A DNA stretch of 64,000 nt, from NCBI GenBank assembly GCA_940337035.1, contig CALNHX010003269.1, positions 90,212 through 154,211 on the forward strand. Direction: 5' to 3'. Source of the DNA: Agriotes lineatus (Eukaryota; Arthropoda; Insecta; Coleoptera; Elateridae). The notes under the pieces were generated by a model. It was not told the DNA's origin and ran no database searches. It saw only the letters and a program-made list of their open reading frames with translations. Each line of letters opens with the position of its first letter. Position 1 is the stretch's first letter. The position numbers were made by a program, and so were the translations under genes. Shown piece after piece: positions 1 through 9,516 of the stretch.

Positions 1-834
1 GTTCCAACCGTAATCAAGAATGGTACAATATACATGTATGCGGATGATATGCAGTACTTATATTTTATTGACCCAAAAGATGTAGGATCAGCTATCAATT
101 CTATTAATCTAGATGTCGATAACATCGTGAATTGGTGTCAGGATAATGGACTATCTGTAAATCCAAATAAAACGCAAGTAATAGTATTTGGGTCAAAACT
201 TTCTGTAGCGCATGTAAAAAAAAGTGGAAATATCATAATAAAAAATGTTGCTGTACCGTACTCAACTTGTGTTAATAATCTGGGTCTACGAATGGATGAA
301 CAGCTCTCATTTGAAGAACACGTAAAAATTAAATTCCAAAGTGTTTTTATAAAACTTAAGCAATTGTATCAGCATAAAGATATGTTGCCCGCTGAAGCTA
401 AAATAACTTTTACAGACTCATTAGTACTGTCTGTGTTTAATTATTGTGACTGTGTGTATGCTGCTTTCCTGGCTGAAAGAAACAAAGCTAGGATACAAAG
501 AGTGCAAAACGCCTGTGCCCGCTATTGCCTGCGATTAACACGGCGAGAATCTACCAGTCAACACATTAAACACATGGGTTGGTTGAGGATGAGTGAGAGG
601 AGAGAACTTCACCTTGCGTGCTTCGTGTATAGTGTTTTTATATCAAAGAAACCAGAATATCTGTATGAAAGGCTAAAACATCGAAGTGAAATTCATGAAC
701 GAGATACACGCTACCAATATAAACTGGACATACCTCAGCATAATACAAAAACATTTGAGTGTGGATTTTCTTATGTTTCACCAAAGATCCTAAATAAATA
801 TGCAGTAACTAAAGAAATCTGTAGAAAAATTTAA
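1..834 (+). CDS. LINE reverse transcriptase, C-terminal fragment
   Basis: The reading frame is open from the window edge to a TAA at 832-834. It starts just before the YADD box of reverse transcriptase motif C (about 37-48). It continues through a segment with NPNKTQVIVFG, where the thumb begins, then the region around NYCDCVYAAF and a basic segment typical of LINE C-termini. The equivalent positions are recognisable in the minus-strand LINE ORF at 60,312-61,403. The endonuclease and the upstream fingers/palm lie outside the window. The protein stops short of the related copy (it lacks the final segment of that ORF), so it may be truncated by a late nonsense mutation. Confidence 0.75.
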   Translation, partial: VPTVIKNGTIYMYADDMQYLYFIDPKDVGSAINSINLDVDNIVNWCQDNGLSVNPNKTQVIVFGSKLSVAHVKKSGNIIIKNVAVPYSTCVNNLGLRMDEQLSFEEHVKIKFQSVFIKLKQLYQHKDMLPAEAKITFTDSLVLSVFNYCDCVYAAFLAERNKARIQRVQNACARYCLRLTRRESTSQHIKHMGWLRMSERRELHLACFVYSVFISKKPEYLYERLKHRSEIHERDTRYQYKLDIPQHNTKTFECGFSYVSPKILNKYAVTKEICRKI

Positions 835-1067
835 AAAAATGGTTAAGTCTAAATTGTGATTAGATTACCTAATTTTGTTTGTGCGATATCGCATATTTTA
901 TTTTATATTGTATACTGTTCTTTGTTTTGCTTATCTGAATGTGATATTGTCAACTTTTCGTATGTAAATGTAGTGCTAGTGTAGTATATGTATGTGATTG
1001 TGTGGGTAGGGTTGAGAATTGTCCTGTAGATGAACCCTACCTTTTATACTACCAGAGGTATAATAAA
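1..1067 (+). mobile_element. 3' part of a CR1/L2-like LINE, 5' cut by window edge
   Basis: The open frame at the window start carries the reverse transcriptase catalytic box YADD and the downstream thumb/C-terminal region of a non-LTR retrotransposon. About 230 bp of AT-rich 3' UTR follows, ending near a run reading AGGTATAATAAAAG around 1055-1070, which looks like the A-rich 3' terminus. The C-terminal layout resembles the LINE on the minus strand at 60-64 kb, so the two probably belong to the same broad group. The exact clade and the 3' boundary are inferred. Confidence 0.75.
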
Positions 1068-2244
1068 AGATATTGACGTTAGCAAGTGTCATAAATTGAC
1101 ATCCTTTTTGAAAAATAAAGTGTTCTACATAAGCAAAAAAAATCACGGTGTTATCTAAAGATAATGTGATAAAAGTTTTTTTTACAGAAGCTCCAAACGA
1201 AGTGTATCTAATGATGAAGGTATGATAGTAGTTACTTAATGTGCGCATTATGTTTAAAAATATTTTGAAAATAGGTTGCTCTTGTTTGGAATCTATGGAG
1301 CATGTCGTAGAGAAGAACTTGCCAGTATGTTAATAGTGTATGCGGATGATAAGAGGATCTGTAACACAGAGTATGATGGGAAAAGTACTACGGTTATGTT
1401 GACTTTGGAAATGGGATACACGATAATTGTATGCAACTGACGAAAGAAGCATTGGTGAGTACGATTGTTTGCATCAACGAAGCATGGAAATTACCGGTAG
1501 GTTATTTTTTAATCTCAAGCATCAACAGCGAACACAATGCTTCATTAACCAAACAGTGCCTCAGATTATTAAAAGATGTTGGAATTGTAGTCACCAACAT
1601 TACTTTTGATGGATGCCCCACTATCTTCAGCATGTGCAGTTTTTTAGGCTGCAGGCTGAACAACTTCGATCTGAAAACAGATTTTTTGTGACGGTCAAAA
1701 ATACTTCGTAATACCCGATCCTTCACACATGATAAAATTTGTAAAGAATTATTTTGCTGAAAAAAAACTAATGGTTATTAATAATAGTGACACGATTAAT
1801 TTTGATCATCTCATAAAATTTAATGAGTTACAAGTAAAAGAAGGACTGCACTTAGGTAGCAAACTTAGGAAACAACATATTGCCTTTTTTAAACATAAGA
1901 TGAAAGTCAAATTAGCAACGCAACTGCTCAAGTCGTTCAGTCGCAGAAGCTCTGTTCTATTGCTAGGATAAATTAGATTTTATCTACGACAGTGTGTAAA
2001 ATTGCCTTTTAGTTGGCAGTTTTAAATTTGTAAAACGACTGTTTAATAACATGTTTTCATTAGTTTACGTCGTCAGTAGTAACGTATTTAAAAGATTTCA
2101 TTAGGCACGTTGTGAGTAGCAACGTGTTTTAAAATTTTTAAAACACCCAAAATGACGACCGGTTGCTGGTAATCCTTAATTTACATTTAATTTTTTTGTT
2201 CATATTTACCGTGTTTTCTGGATTCTATCGTAGATAAAATATTG

Positions 2245-2362
2245 TACGATACACATGTGTAAAGCATCTTTAGTCACTCGCGGGGCTTAAAACGCTCGCT
2301 CACTCGCGTTTTAACTCTACCCCACTCGTGCCTAAAGAGTAGCTTTACGCACTTGTATCGTA
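2245..2362. repeat. 118-bp palindromic MITE-like element
   Basis: The ends are inverted copies: TACGATACACATGTGTAAAG at the left pairs imperfectly with the reverse complement of the sequence ending GTATCGTA at 2362. The centre repeats ACTCGCG/CTCACTCGCG. It lies between two P-transposase segments, so it inserted into that pseudogene. No clear target duplication was identified. Confidence 0.6.
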
Positions 2363-2797
2363 TATTACTATAACACAATTCCATGGTTGTGGCACCACAG
2401 CTAAATTTATATTATTAATTAATGATGCCTTTGATATTCTGAATTCACGGAACTGAGCGCTTTTGATTATAAACAAGCAGCATGTGCTCGAAATATTGAA
2501 GGTCTCAAAGTATTCTTTAACAACTACAGTGAATACATGAATAATTTAAAACTTGCTGATGGCACGCCAATCTTACATTCTAATTGGAAAACAGGTTTTA
2601 TAGGTCTGTTGGCAGGCCTTAAGACTTTGATAGGGACCTCTGAGCAATCTGTTATAACCAATGGTATTTTGAAATTTCTTCCTGCTTACAGATTTAGCCA
2701 GGATCACCTGGAATTATTTTTTGGAACCGTTAGATCCCAGGGGGATATAATAACAACCCCACTTGCAGGAAATTCACTGCAGCTTATAATAGTAATT

Positions 2798-2916
2798 TAT
2801 TATACAAGACGATAAAGTTAAATTTTATCCACGAGTGAATCGTTTAACGTCGTGACGAAGTCGAGACGTTAATGATTCGAGAGTGGATAGAAATAACTTT
2901 ATCGACGTGTATAATA
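2798..2916. repeat. 119-bp palindromic MITE-like element
   Basis: TATTATACAAGACGATAAAG at the left end pairs with AACTTTATCGACGTGTATAA at the right end, and the interior is also partly self-complementary around ACGTCGTGACG. It interrupts the P-transposase pseudogene shortly after the HLELFFG block. Its size matches the neighbouring palindrome at 2245-2362, suggesting the same type of element. Confidence 0.65.
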
Positions 2917-3709
2917 CAATATTTTTTTCTATAGCAAGAACTTTTAACAATTTCAAAAGAAGATACGGACAGTCAATCACATTTCAAAATGTCAGCAGCT
3001 AGATTGGGTTGCTACGATAATACGAAGCTGTCATATTTAATTTAAACAGAAGCTAGAAAATTAAATTACTTTATCTATCCTTGACGTTAACGTGCTACTT
3101 TATCTACCCTTGCTGTTAAAGTAAAACTTGACCTTTTGTTTTGAGTTGATAAAAGCACACTTTAACATTAGCTATAGAAAAAAAAATTCATGCGGAAGTT
3201 AGGGAAGGTGGAGCAGGAAATTGTGTCACAATAGAACAAATTAACATATTGAAACAAACAAATTTTGATGATCAAGACTTTAACAATAATGCCACTGCAG
3301 ATTTTGTAAAGGACCATGATTACTTTTTTTCTGATTCTTTGTCCTCGTATAGTTTGGAGGTGGTAACTTACATTTCAGGATTTGTAAGTGGCAAACTAGA
3401 TAAAAAAAATTAAATGTGAGCATTGCATTTCCGAACTCTACGGGGAAAAGGAAAATTTTCTCAATTCCTTCATATATCACAAATCCAAAGGAGGATTGAG
3501 CTATCCAAGTGAGAGTGTGGTAGTTGTTTGCATTCAGTGGGAGAAATTTCTTAGGAGTGAACAGTTAAAAAATAAACCTATTAACACTTTCAGTCATAGT
3601 GTGTAAGATATTACACACCCATTAATGATTTTATTTAAATTATTAAACGGGTTCGAAGTTCGGGTAAATCAGCATTGACAGTATTCTTTGTGTTCTATGC
3701 ATATTCTTA

Positions 3710-4626
3710 GGCCCTGAACACACGGGATTCCGTATCCCAGATTCGGAATGCGGGATACAGAATCTGAGTCTGTTCCGACACGGCGACTGAATCTCAGACG
3801 CGGGCCTTCAGTCACTTGCAGTGCCGTGCTGTTATGGACCTAGCATTGCTGTACTTTGTTTCTGTCGAATTAGTCTAGAAGTGCTGTATTTAAAGTCAGG
3901 GATTGGGCTCTACTAAGCTAATAAATTTTTCATTGTCAAATAATGTACATTCTATGATCGTTGTATATAGTAAGGAACGCCTTGCTTATTCGATTTAAAT
4001 AGAAGTTGAAGAAAATCTGCTACGCCTATGACATGATATCATATGTTCTGGCTGGAAAAAGTAGGCGAGTCCAGGCCGTGGTACACGTGGACTCATATCC
4101 TCTATATGCTCCAATGGTAAATCGGTATCCGAGATACAGAATGTGTCGCCGGCGGCCGATTTTCCTTATCTCTCCATTTCGGCCGCCGGCGACAAATTCT
4201 GTATCTCGGATACCGATTTACCATTGGAGCATAGAGAGGATATGAGTCCACGTGTACCACGGCCTGGACTCGCCTACTTTTGCTAGCCAGAACATATGAT
4301 ATCATGTCATAGGCGTAGCAGATTTTCTTCAACTTCTATTTAAATCGAATAAGCAAGGCGTTCATTACTATACAACGATCATAGAATGTACATTATTTGA
4401 CAATGAAAAATTTATTAGCTTAGTAGAGCCCAATCCCTGACTTTAAATACAGCACTTCTAGACTAATTCGAGAGAAATAAAGAACAGCAATGCTAGGTCC
4501 ATAACAGCACGGCACTGCAAGTGACTGAAGGCCCGCGTCTGAGATTCAGTCGCCGTGTCTGAACAGACTCAGATTCTGTATCCCGTATACCGAATCTGGG
4601 AAACGGAATCCCGTGTGTTCAGGGCC
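3710..4626. mobile_element. Foldback DNA transposon with ~450-bp inverted arms
   Basis: The element begins GGCCCTGAACACACGGGATT and ends with its inverse complement. The two arms (about 3710-4160 and 4177-4626) are nearly perfect inverted copies joined by a ~16-bp spacer, so almost the whole 917 bp forms one hairpin. The direct trinucleotide TTA flanks it at 3707-3709 and 4627-4629. A TTA/TWA duplication with a GGCC-type terminus fits the PIF/Harbinger superfamily, but no transposase is present, so that assignment is inference. The few arm mismatches suggest a recent insertion or gene conversion between arms. Open frames inside the arms are mirror images of each other and are not genes. Confidence 0.85.
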
Positions 4627-4629
4627 TTA

Positions 4630-5946
4630 CAGTGGCTTTATACAAGACAGTGTGGCCATACGATTGTTGGCGGGCACTTTCAGGCAAATTTGAGCGTAGA
4701 GATATACAGTGCCTTTAGAAATAATCGAACGTTTTTGAGTGGTCATTATTTTGGCGCTAGTTATTTTAACTAGTTGATGTTATCTGCACGTGCAGTGTTA
4801 TGTTTGAACGTTTGACATTTTCCATTGGCGTTCGTTCGTGGTGCTTTAAGGTGTTACATGAAGTTTACAACCGGTTTCAGTTATGGTAGTTTACAATACA
4901 ACTAAATGCCGTCTTCCTGTTCCCTGTCTCCAAACCTCCCTGTCCTGTGCTTGGTCTTCTTCCAGGTTCCTCTCCTCCATGGCTCTCCAAATACCCTCAT
5001 TCCACGGTTTGTGTGGTCTACCTCTTTTTTTCTTACCCAGCGGCGACCATTTAAAAATCTTCATAGGCCACGTCGTCTCCTCCATTCTCATCAGATGACC
5101 AAACCAGTTTAACGCTTTCCGTTCAGTTCTGTCCACAACTCATTCTGGTGCCTTCATTCTGCGCCTTATTTCCTCGTTCGTCACTCTATCTCGTCTCGAT
5201 ACCTTTCCTCTTTTTCGTCCATTTGATCTGTGTCTAGTCTTCATTTCATTTCCGCTGTTACAGTCCATACCACACTGCATAACATAGGATCAACTCTACC
5301 ATTACTTCACCTATTCTTTTTTTGTTTTTGTTAGAGATAGTCTTGTCCCATCAAATTGATTTCAAGCATCCCATTATCTTCTTACTTTGTACTATTCGAG
5401 TTTTGATCTCTTCTGTTCCCAAACCTTTTTCATCGATTGTATTGTAGCACCGAGGTATTTAAACCTTTCTACTTGTCTTACTGCGACATTTTCATTTATT
5501 AAGACTTCATATTGTGCTTCCGAGTTGATTACTAAATAGATACTCCGTTTTCTCCAAACGTATGCTAAAGCCCCATTCATCGTAGCACTATGTAATTTCG
5601 TTTTCATACATTCCAAGTCGAACGCATCTTGTGCTATTAAGTACAACAATAGCACAATTCTAAATTGTCACATTTAAATACTGTGCAGAATATTAGTTTT
5701 TCAGGGCAAAAGATGATAAAATTTCACCCGCTTGCGACGCTAATGAATTATTTGACACTGACAATTTACAATTGTCAGATTTGAAAGGTTTTATTTTCTA
5801 CCATAACCAAATGAACAGGTTCTACCAACCTCTTTGAGAACAATTTAGAAGTAACTAAATATTTTGCCTGTTAATGGCGGATATTCGCGTCGACCAATAT
5901 CGGCGAAGACATCCCTATGGCCACACTGTCTTGTATAAAGCCACTG
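4630..5946. mobile_element. Tc1/mariner-like non-autonomous element
   Basis: The 31-bp inverted ends begin CAGTGGCTTTATACAAGACA at the left and are repeated in inverse complement at the right (5916-5946). TA dinucleotides flank both ends (4628-4629 and 5947-5948). The CAGT start and the TA target are the usual signature of Tc1/mariner superfamily elements. The 1.3-kb interior has no transposase; it instead holds a minus-strand LINE fragment. Confidence 0.75.
4891..5655 (-). pseudogene. LINE 3' coding fragment (RTE/R1-like C-terminus)
   Basis: On the minus strand, 5392-5655 encodes a thumb-region piece with LVINSEAQYEVLINE followed by FKYLGATIQS. Then 4891-5136 encodes the C-terminus with ALNWFGHLMRME and KKRGRPHKPW, a typical tail of insect LINE ORF2 proteins. 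The segment between them keeps readable pieces (RDRVTNEEIRRRM) in another frame, so the coding region is frameshifted. Everything upstream of the thumb is missing, as expected for a 5'-truncated insertion. It sits wholly inside the Tc1/mariner-like element at 4630-5946. Confidence 0.7.
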
Positions 5947-6065
5947 TACATATTCTCAGAGTCAGTAGATATAGGAGAGTACCACCATTCTTTGATCTGT
6001 GAAAATGCCGGCATCGCCGCCATTTTTGTTCCCATCACCAATAACTGATTGAGTTGTCTAAAATT

Positions 6066-6216
6066 TTACTTGAAATTGGCAAGACTGTAAGTCTATGTCA
6101 AATTGGAGGTTAGCAGGTTATGTTTTGCGTCAGTCTGTGTCAAATAACAAACAAAACCTAACCTGCTAACCTCGAATTTGACATAGACTTACAGTCTTGC
6201 CAATTTTAAGTAAAGT
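6066..6216. repeat. Palindromic MITE in the transposase 5' region
   Basis: GGCAAGACTGTAAGTCTATG at the left (about 6078) is repeated as inverse complement ending in CTTGCC near 6202, and the pairing extends outward over TTTACTT. The loop contains a GTCAGTCTGTGTCAAA segment. It lies between the left terminal repeat of the main transposon and the THAP exon. A truncated relative is at 50,838-50,927. Confidence 0.75.
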
Positions 6217-6542
6217 TTCGGATTGCCAATAAATGTCACATTGACGGAATAGAGCCCGGGCTCGTGACGTCAGCAAATTCGCCTGGTGGACAAACAAACT
6301 TGACCTTGGCATTGCTTTGCATTGGTCTGACCATTGTAAACGTAATACTTTTGCTTCTGTGTTTTTTATTTATCGAAATAGCGCTGTTTTATTCATTTAA
6401 GGTTCTTTGGACAATTGTTGTGTGCGTTCTAGTGGTGTTGCAAGGAGTTTTTGAGGTAGGTGGTTTATAAACAATAAATGAACACATAAACACTGTGATC
6501 ATATCTAGTTGTATATTCAGGTACTACCTAATAACGGCAATA

Positions 6543-8107
6543 ATGCCCCAGTTTTGTGCTGTTATCAACTGTTCCAACAACAGTGCTTCCCAGAAGTTAT
6601 CCTTTTTTCGCTTTCCATCTGAAAGGGATAATAACGGAAAGGTTGTAGCATTACGACAAGAGCGAAGGCAACAATGGATCCGCAAACTACGACGAGCCGA
6701 TTTAACAGAGCTGAAAGTAAAGTATTCCAGGATTTGTGCAAAACATTTTATATCTGGTTAGTATCTAGTTTAACATAAATTCTAGAGTACTCGTAAGTAT
6801 CAACTTGTGTAGAAATAAATGTTATATTCTTTAAAATAAAATAGTGAAACTTCATTGTCAGCGTATCTTTCAGGAAAACCTGCTGCTCTCAAGGACAAAG
6901 ATAATCCTGATTGGGTGCCTTCTATAGATTTGGGGTATAAAACGGACACTGGTTTAAATGTTCAACGTTATAATCGAATTCAACAGCGAAGATCGAAAAA
7001 ACTCGTAAGTCTATTTTAGCAATTTTATGTACCCATTATTCATGTAGTTTGTTTATAAAATAGACAGTGGCTACCGTAGAAAATGATGTCGAGCTTGGAG
7101 TACGACCTGAACCCGAACCGGAACTACAGCAACCCCCAAACTTAGAACTGGCCTTAAGATACGCAAATGAAAGAATTTATAATTTAGAAAACGAACTGTC
7201 AAAATTTCTCTTAGATGAAAATTATTTTAAAAATAATAATAATAAAGTGCTTTTTTATACTGGACTAAAATCGTACGAACTACTAAAAAATGTATTTGAA
7301 GATATTGAACCATTCATTCCAGAAAGACCTTCGCTGACAAAATTTCAGCAACTTATTTTGACACATGAAATTGTGAGATTAAATTTATTATTTACCGATT
7401 TAGGTCACAGATTTAATGTAGACAGAAGAACAGTTAACCGATCATTTTATAAGTGTGTACATATTCTTTACCGTAGTTTTGAATGGTCAATACACTGGCC
7501 ATCTGAAGAAGAGCTAAAAGCTAAAATGCCAAAATGTTTTGAGCAAGTGTTTGGAGACAATGTGACTGTAATAATTGATTGCTTTGAAGTTTTTAGTGAA
7601 AAATCTTCAAATCCATCGACTTTGTCATCTACATTTTCACATTACAAACATCATCACACAATCAAATTTCTGATTGGTATTACTCCACAAGGCACCATTG
7701 CATTTATATCACAAGCTTTTGGAGGCAAATCTAGTGATAAGTTCATTACAGAAAATTGTGGTCTTCTTGATAAATTAGGTGTAGGTAATTTAGTAATAGC
7801 CGACAGGGGTTTTTTAATCAATGTAGTAACTGCATGCGGTGCAAGTTTAGTAACCCCTGCATATTTAAAAGGCAAAAAGCAACTACACCCAAAAGACATT
7901 CAAGAAACACGCAACTTGGCCAATGTTCGTATACATGTTGAAAGGGTGATAGGGCAATTAAAACAAAAGTATACAATCCTGGAGGAAGTTGTGCCTGTAA
8001 CATTATTAAAAAATAAAAATTCAGAGAATTTTGCTTTTGTGGATAAAGTAGCTACAGTTTGCTCTGGTTTATGCAATTTAAATCCCTCGATTGTACCATA
8101 TTTTTAG
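6543..8107 (+). CDS. THAP-domain DDE (DDE_Tnp_4-like) transposase, three exons
   Basis: The product would cut and move the surrounding transposon in the nucleus. Exon 1 (6543-6756) starts MPQFCAVINCSNN and holds a THAP C2CH zinc finger (CAVINC early, CAKHF late). Exon 2 (6874-7004) follows an intron from GTTAGT to CAG. Exon 3 (7064-8107) follows a second intron from GTAAGT to TAG. Joined in frame these give about 462 aa. Exon 3 alone gives the catalytic part: counting from GTG 7067, D171 (VIIDCFEVF), D246 (VIADRGF) and E292 (RIHVERVIGQ) are good candidates for the DDE triad. The frame is uninterrupted, so this gene may still be intact although its partner gene is broken. Splice sites are inferred from consensus and phase. 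Confidence 0.85.
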
Positions 8108-8134
8108 ATTTCTTTAAGTTTAAGTTCTTGTTCA

Positions 8135-8252
8135 GATCACAATGTAGTACCACTACTCTCCGCCAGGAATCGCACAATTTTTAAAGCTATGTAAAAATTT
8201 TCCGCCAGGTGACCTACCAGGCGATATAGTAGCGCCCGATATCAACTCATTC
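8135..8252. repeat. DIRS-like left inverted terminal repeat
   Basis: This 118-bp segment beginning GATCACAATGTAGTACCACT is the near-exact inverse complement of 10676-10793. A short open frame readable in both copies is simply the repeat translated. Confidence 0.85.
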
Positions 8253-8335
8253 CATTTCTTTGTGCCAAGTGCGTCGCACGTGTTTTTATTTTCTCCCGCG
8301 TCAGCTTTTAATATTCCTTGTTTATAACAACAATC

Positions 8336-8629
8336 ATGGGTAAACACAAGAAATATCAGCGCCGTTCATCATCATCTTCGTCCAGTGATTCCAGCGACGA
8401 GCGTATGTTATATAAATTACGCAAATTAGAACGGAAGATAGAAAAGCGTCGGCGAAGGAAAAGATCATCCAGATCCAGTACGCGGCGGGATCGCCATCAG
8501 GGCGAAACGCAAAGCCTTTATTCAAGTACGTATTACACTTTATACGCCTCCATTCGGCGTTTTACATTAGCTTTTCGCAAGCAAATTTTTTGTTTGCGTA
8601 CGCCACAAGAATGGTCAACACGTGTTTAG
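8336..8629 (+). pseudogene. DIRS-like gag, N-terminal fragment
   Basis: The frame starts at ATG 8336 with MGKHKKYQRRSSSSSSSD and continues into a highly basic, Ser/Arg-rich stretch (about residues 6-62). An SR/KR-rich N-terminus right behind the left repeat is typical of the gag-like protein of DIRS elements. After about 8525 the sequence stops looking like gag and the frame ends at 8629, so most of the protein was lost in the deletion that also removed the RT. Confidence 0.6.
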
Positions 8630-8689
8630 CACGGGATTGTCACATTTAGTTATAAAGTTACTCGAAATATAGTCCAGAGTCCATACGAG

Positions 8690-9023
8690 AGATGGATCAG
8701 AGACTAGTTACCAAGCCGGAGTTGCTCGAGAAGTTAACCATGTATTGTTTGAGGCTTTCGCGGTTACTCGAATTATTCTCCTTAGCATAGAATTTCGGCT
8801 TAAACCGCGTGGTATTTGTATATGAACACCCAGCATTTTCTGGCTTAATGTGCCTTGCACCTTGTGAAGTCGAGCAAAAACCCGTGCGATGGCCATGCTC
8901 TTTGGTGGCTCGTGTTGTTTGAGTATCTTGAGAACGAGGATACTTAGGCAGATTTGGCCGTTTTGCTGTTTGTGCATCCATATTTACTAACGTTTCGCAA
9001 GACCTTGCAGCTTGCATCATCAG
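8690..9023 (-). other. Probable Penelope-like fragment with hammerhead-like core
   Basis: This stretch between the gag remnant and the RNase H segment does not read as DIRS sequence. At its minus-strand start (9023 downward) there is CTGATGA, then a possible 5-bp stem GCAAG/CTTGC with a 9-10-nt loop, then GAAAC, then GTTAGTA. These are the conserved boxes of a hammerhead ribozyme. A two-base-pair stem III (AC/GT, loop GTTA) would put the cleavage site after the A at 8985. Penelope-like retroelements are known to carry such minimal hammerheads. The flanking stem I pairs poorly, so activity is doubtful. The rest of the fragment is unassigned. Confidence 0.4.
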
Positions 9024-9024
9024 A

Positions 9025-9516
9025 GTGAAAGTGCGACTTTCAGCCCCAGAAACAGAGTGGGAACTGGCCCCTCACGCCTTTCTGACTATTGTCAATAAAT
9101 TCGGGCTTCCTGAAATAGACCTTTTTGCCTCCAGAGCCAACACAAAATGTGCTAGATATATTTCATGGCAGAGAGACCCAGACGCAATGGCAATAGATGC
9201 TTTCACTGTTCCTTGGGATACTTGGAAGATTTATGCTTTCCCCCCCTTCTCTCTCATTTTGAAAACCTTACAAAAAATATCTATTGATGAAGCTGAAGGA
9301 GTACTCGTAGCCCCTTGGTGGCCTACGCAGCCATGGTACCCCCTCTTTCAGTCACTACTGATTAGCAAACCCATCATGTTCAAGCCAAACTCTGAACTAC
9401 TTCTTTCTCTCGACAGGATTCAGCACCCACTCGCAGACAAGCTTTCCCTGGTGGCCGGCATGCTATCAGGGAAGCCTTCATCCGCAGGGCGGTCCCCGTT
9501 CAGGCCTGTGACATAA
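9025..9516 (+). CDS. DIRS-like RT/RNase H C-terminal segment
   Basis: The 163-aa frame contains the conserved DIRS block downstream of RT: ETEWELAPHAFLTI, then PEIDLFASRANTKCARYISW, then YAFPPFSLI, and VAPWWPTQPWYPL. These belong to the RNase H region and its extension in DIRS polyproteins. The upstream reverse transcriptase is absent, so the displayed start codon is probably only the first Met after the deletion junction. The stop codon TAA at 9514-9516 overlaps the ATG of the recombinase gene by one base (TAATG), compatible with termination-reinitiation, although a former fusion broken by a stop cannot be excluded. Confidence 0.75.
   Translation: MKVRLSAPETEWELAPHAFLTIVNKFGLPEIDLFASRANTKCARYISWQRDPDAMAIDAFTVPWDTWKIYAFPPFSLILKTLQKISIDEAEGVLVAPWWPTQPWYPLFQSLLISKPIMFKPNSELLLSLDRIQHPLADKLSLVAGMLSGKPSSAGRSPFRPVT

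Larger units (their letters stand above)
1340..3620 (+). pseudogene. P-element-type (THAP9-like) transposase, decayed
   Basis: Scattered pieces in changing frames match the order of a P-element/THAP9 transposase. A segment at 1431-1691 contains EAWKLPVGYFLI, the RNase-H-like core around the first catalytic region. A segment at 1729-1971 starts DPSHMIKFVKNYF just upstream. The region at 2440-2815 has the C-terminal block with HLELFFGTVRSQG, and 3280-3600 has the Cys-rich tail with YISGFVSGKL and KCEHC. Frames are broken by at least three frameshifts or stops. Two palindromic elements (2245-2362 and 2798-2916) interrupt it. No N-terminal THAP domain and no terminal repeats were found, so the 5' part is lost or diverged. 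It is a different, older copy than the P-like element at 11.6-19.2 kb. Confidence 0.8.

Noticed and set aside
4006..4332. Two similar open frames on opposite strands
   Set aside because: They are mirror images of each other because they lie in the arms of the foldback element.
8153..8347. Short frame sharing a ~30-aa end with a frame at 10566-10775
   Set aside because: The shared part is the DIRS-like inverted terminal repeat translated in each copy, not a conserved small protein.
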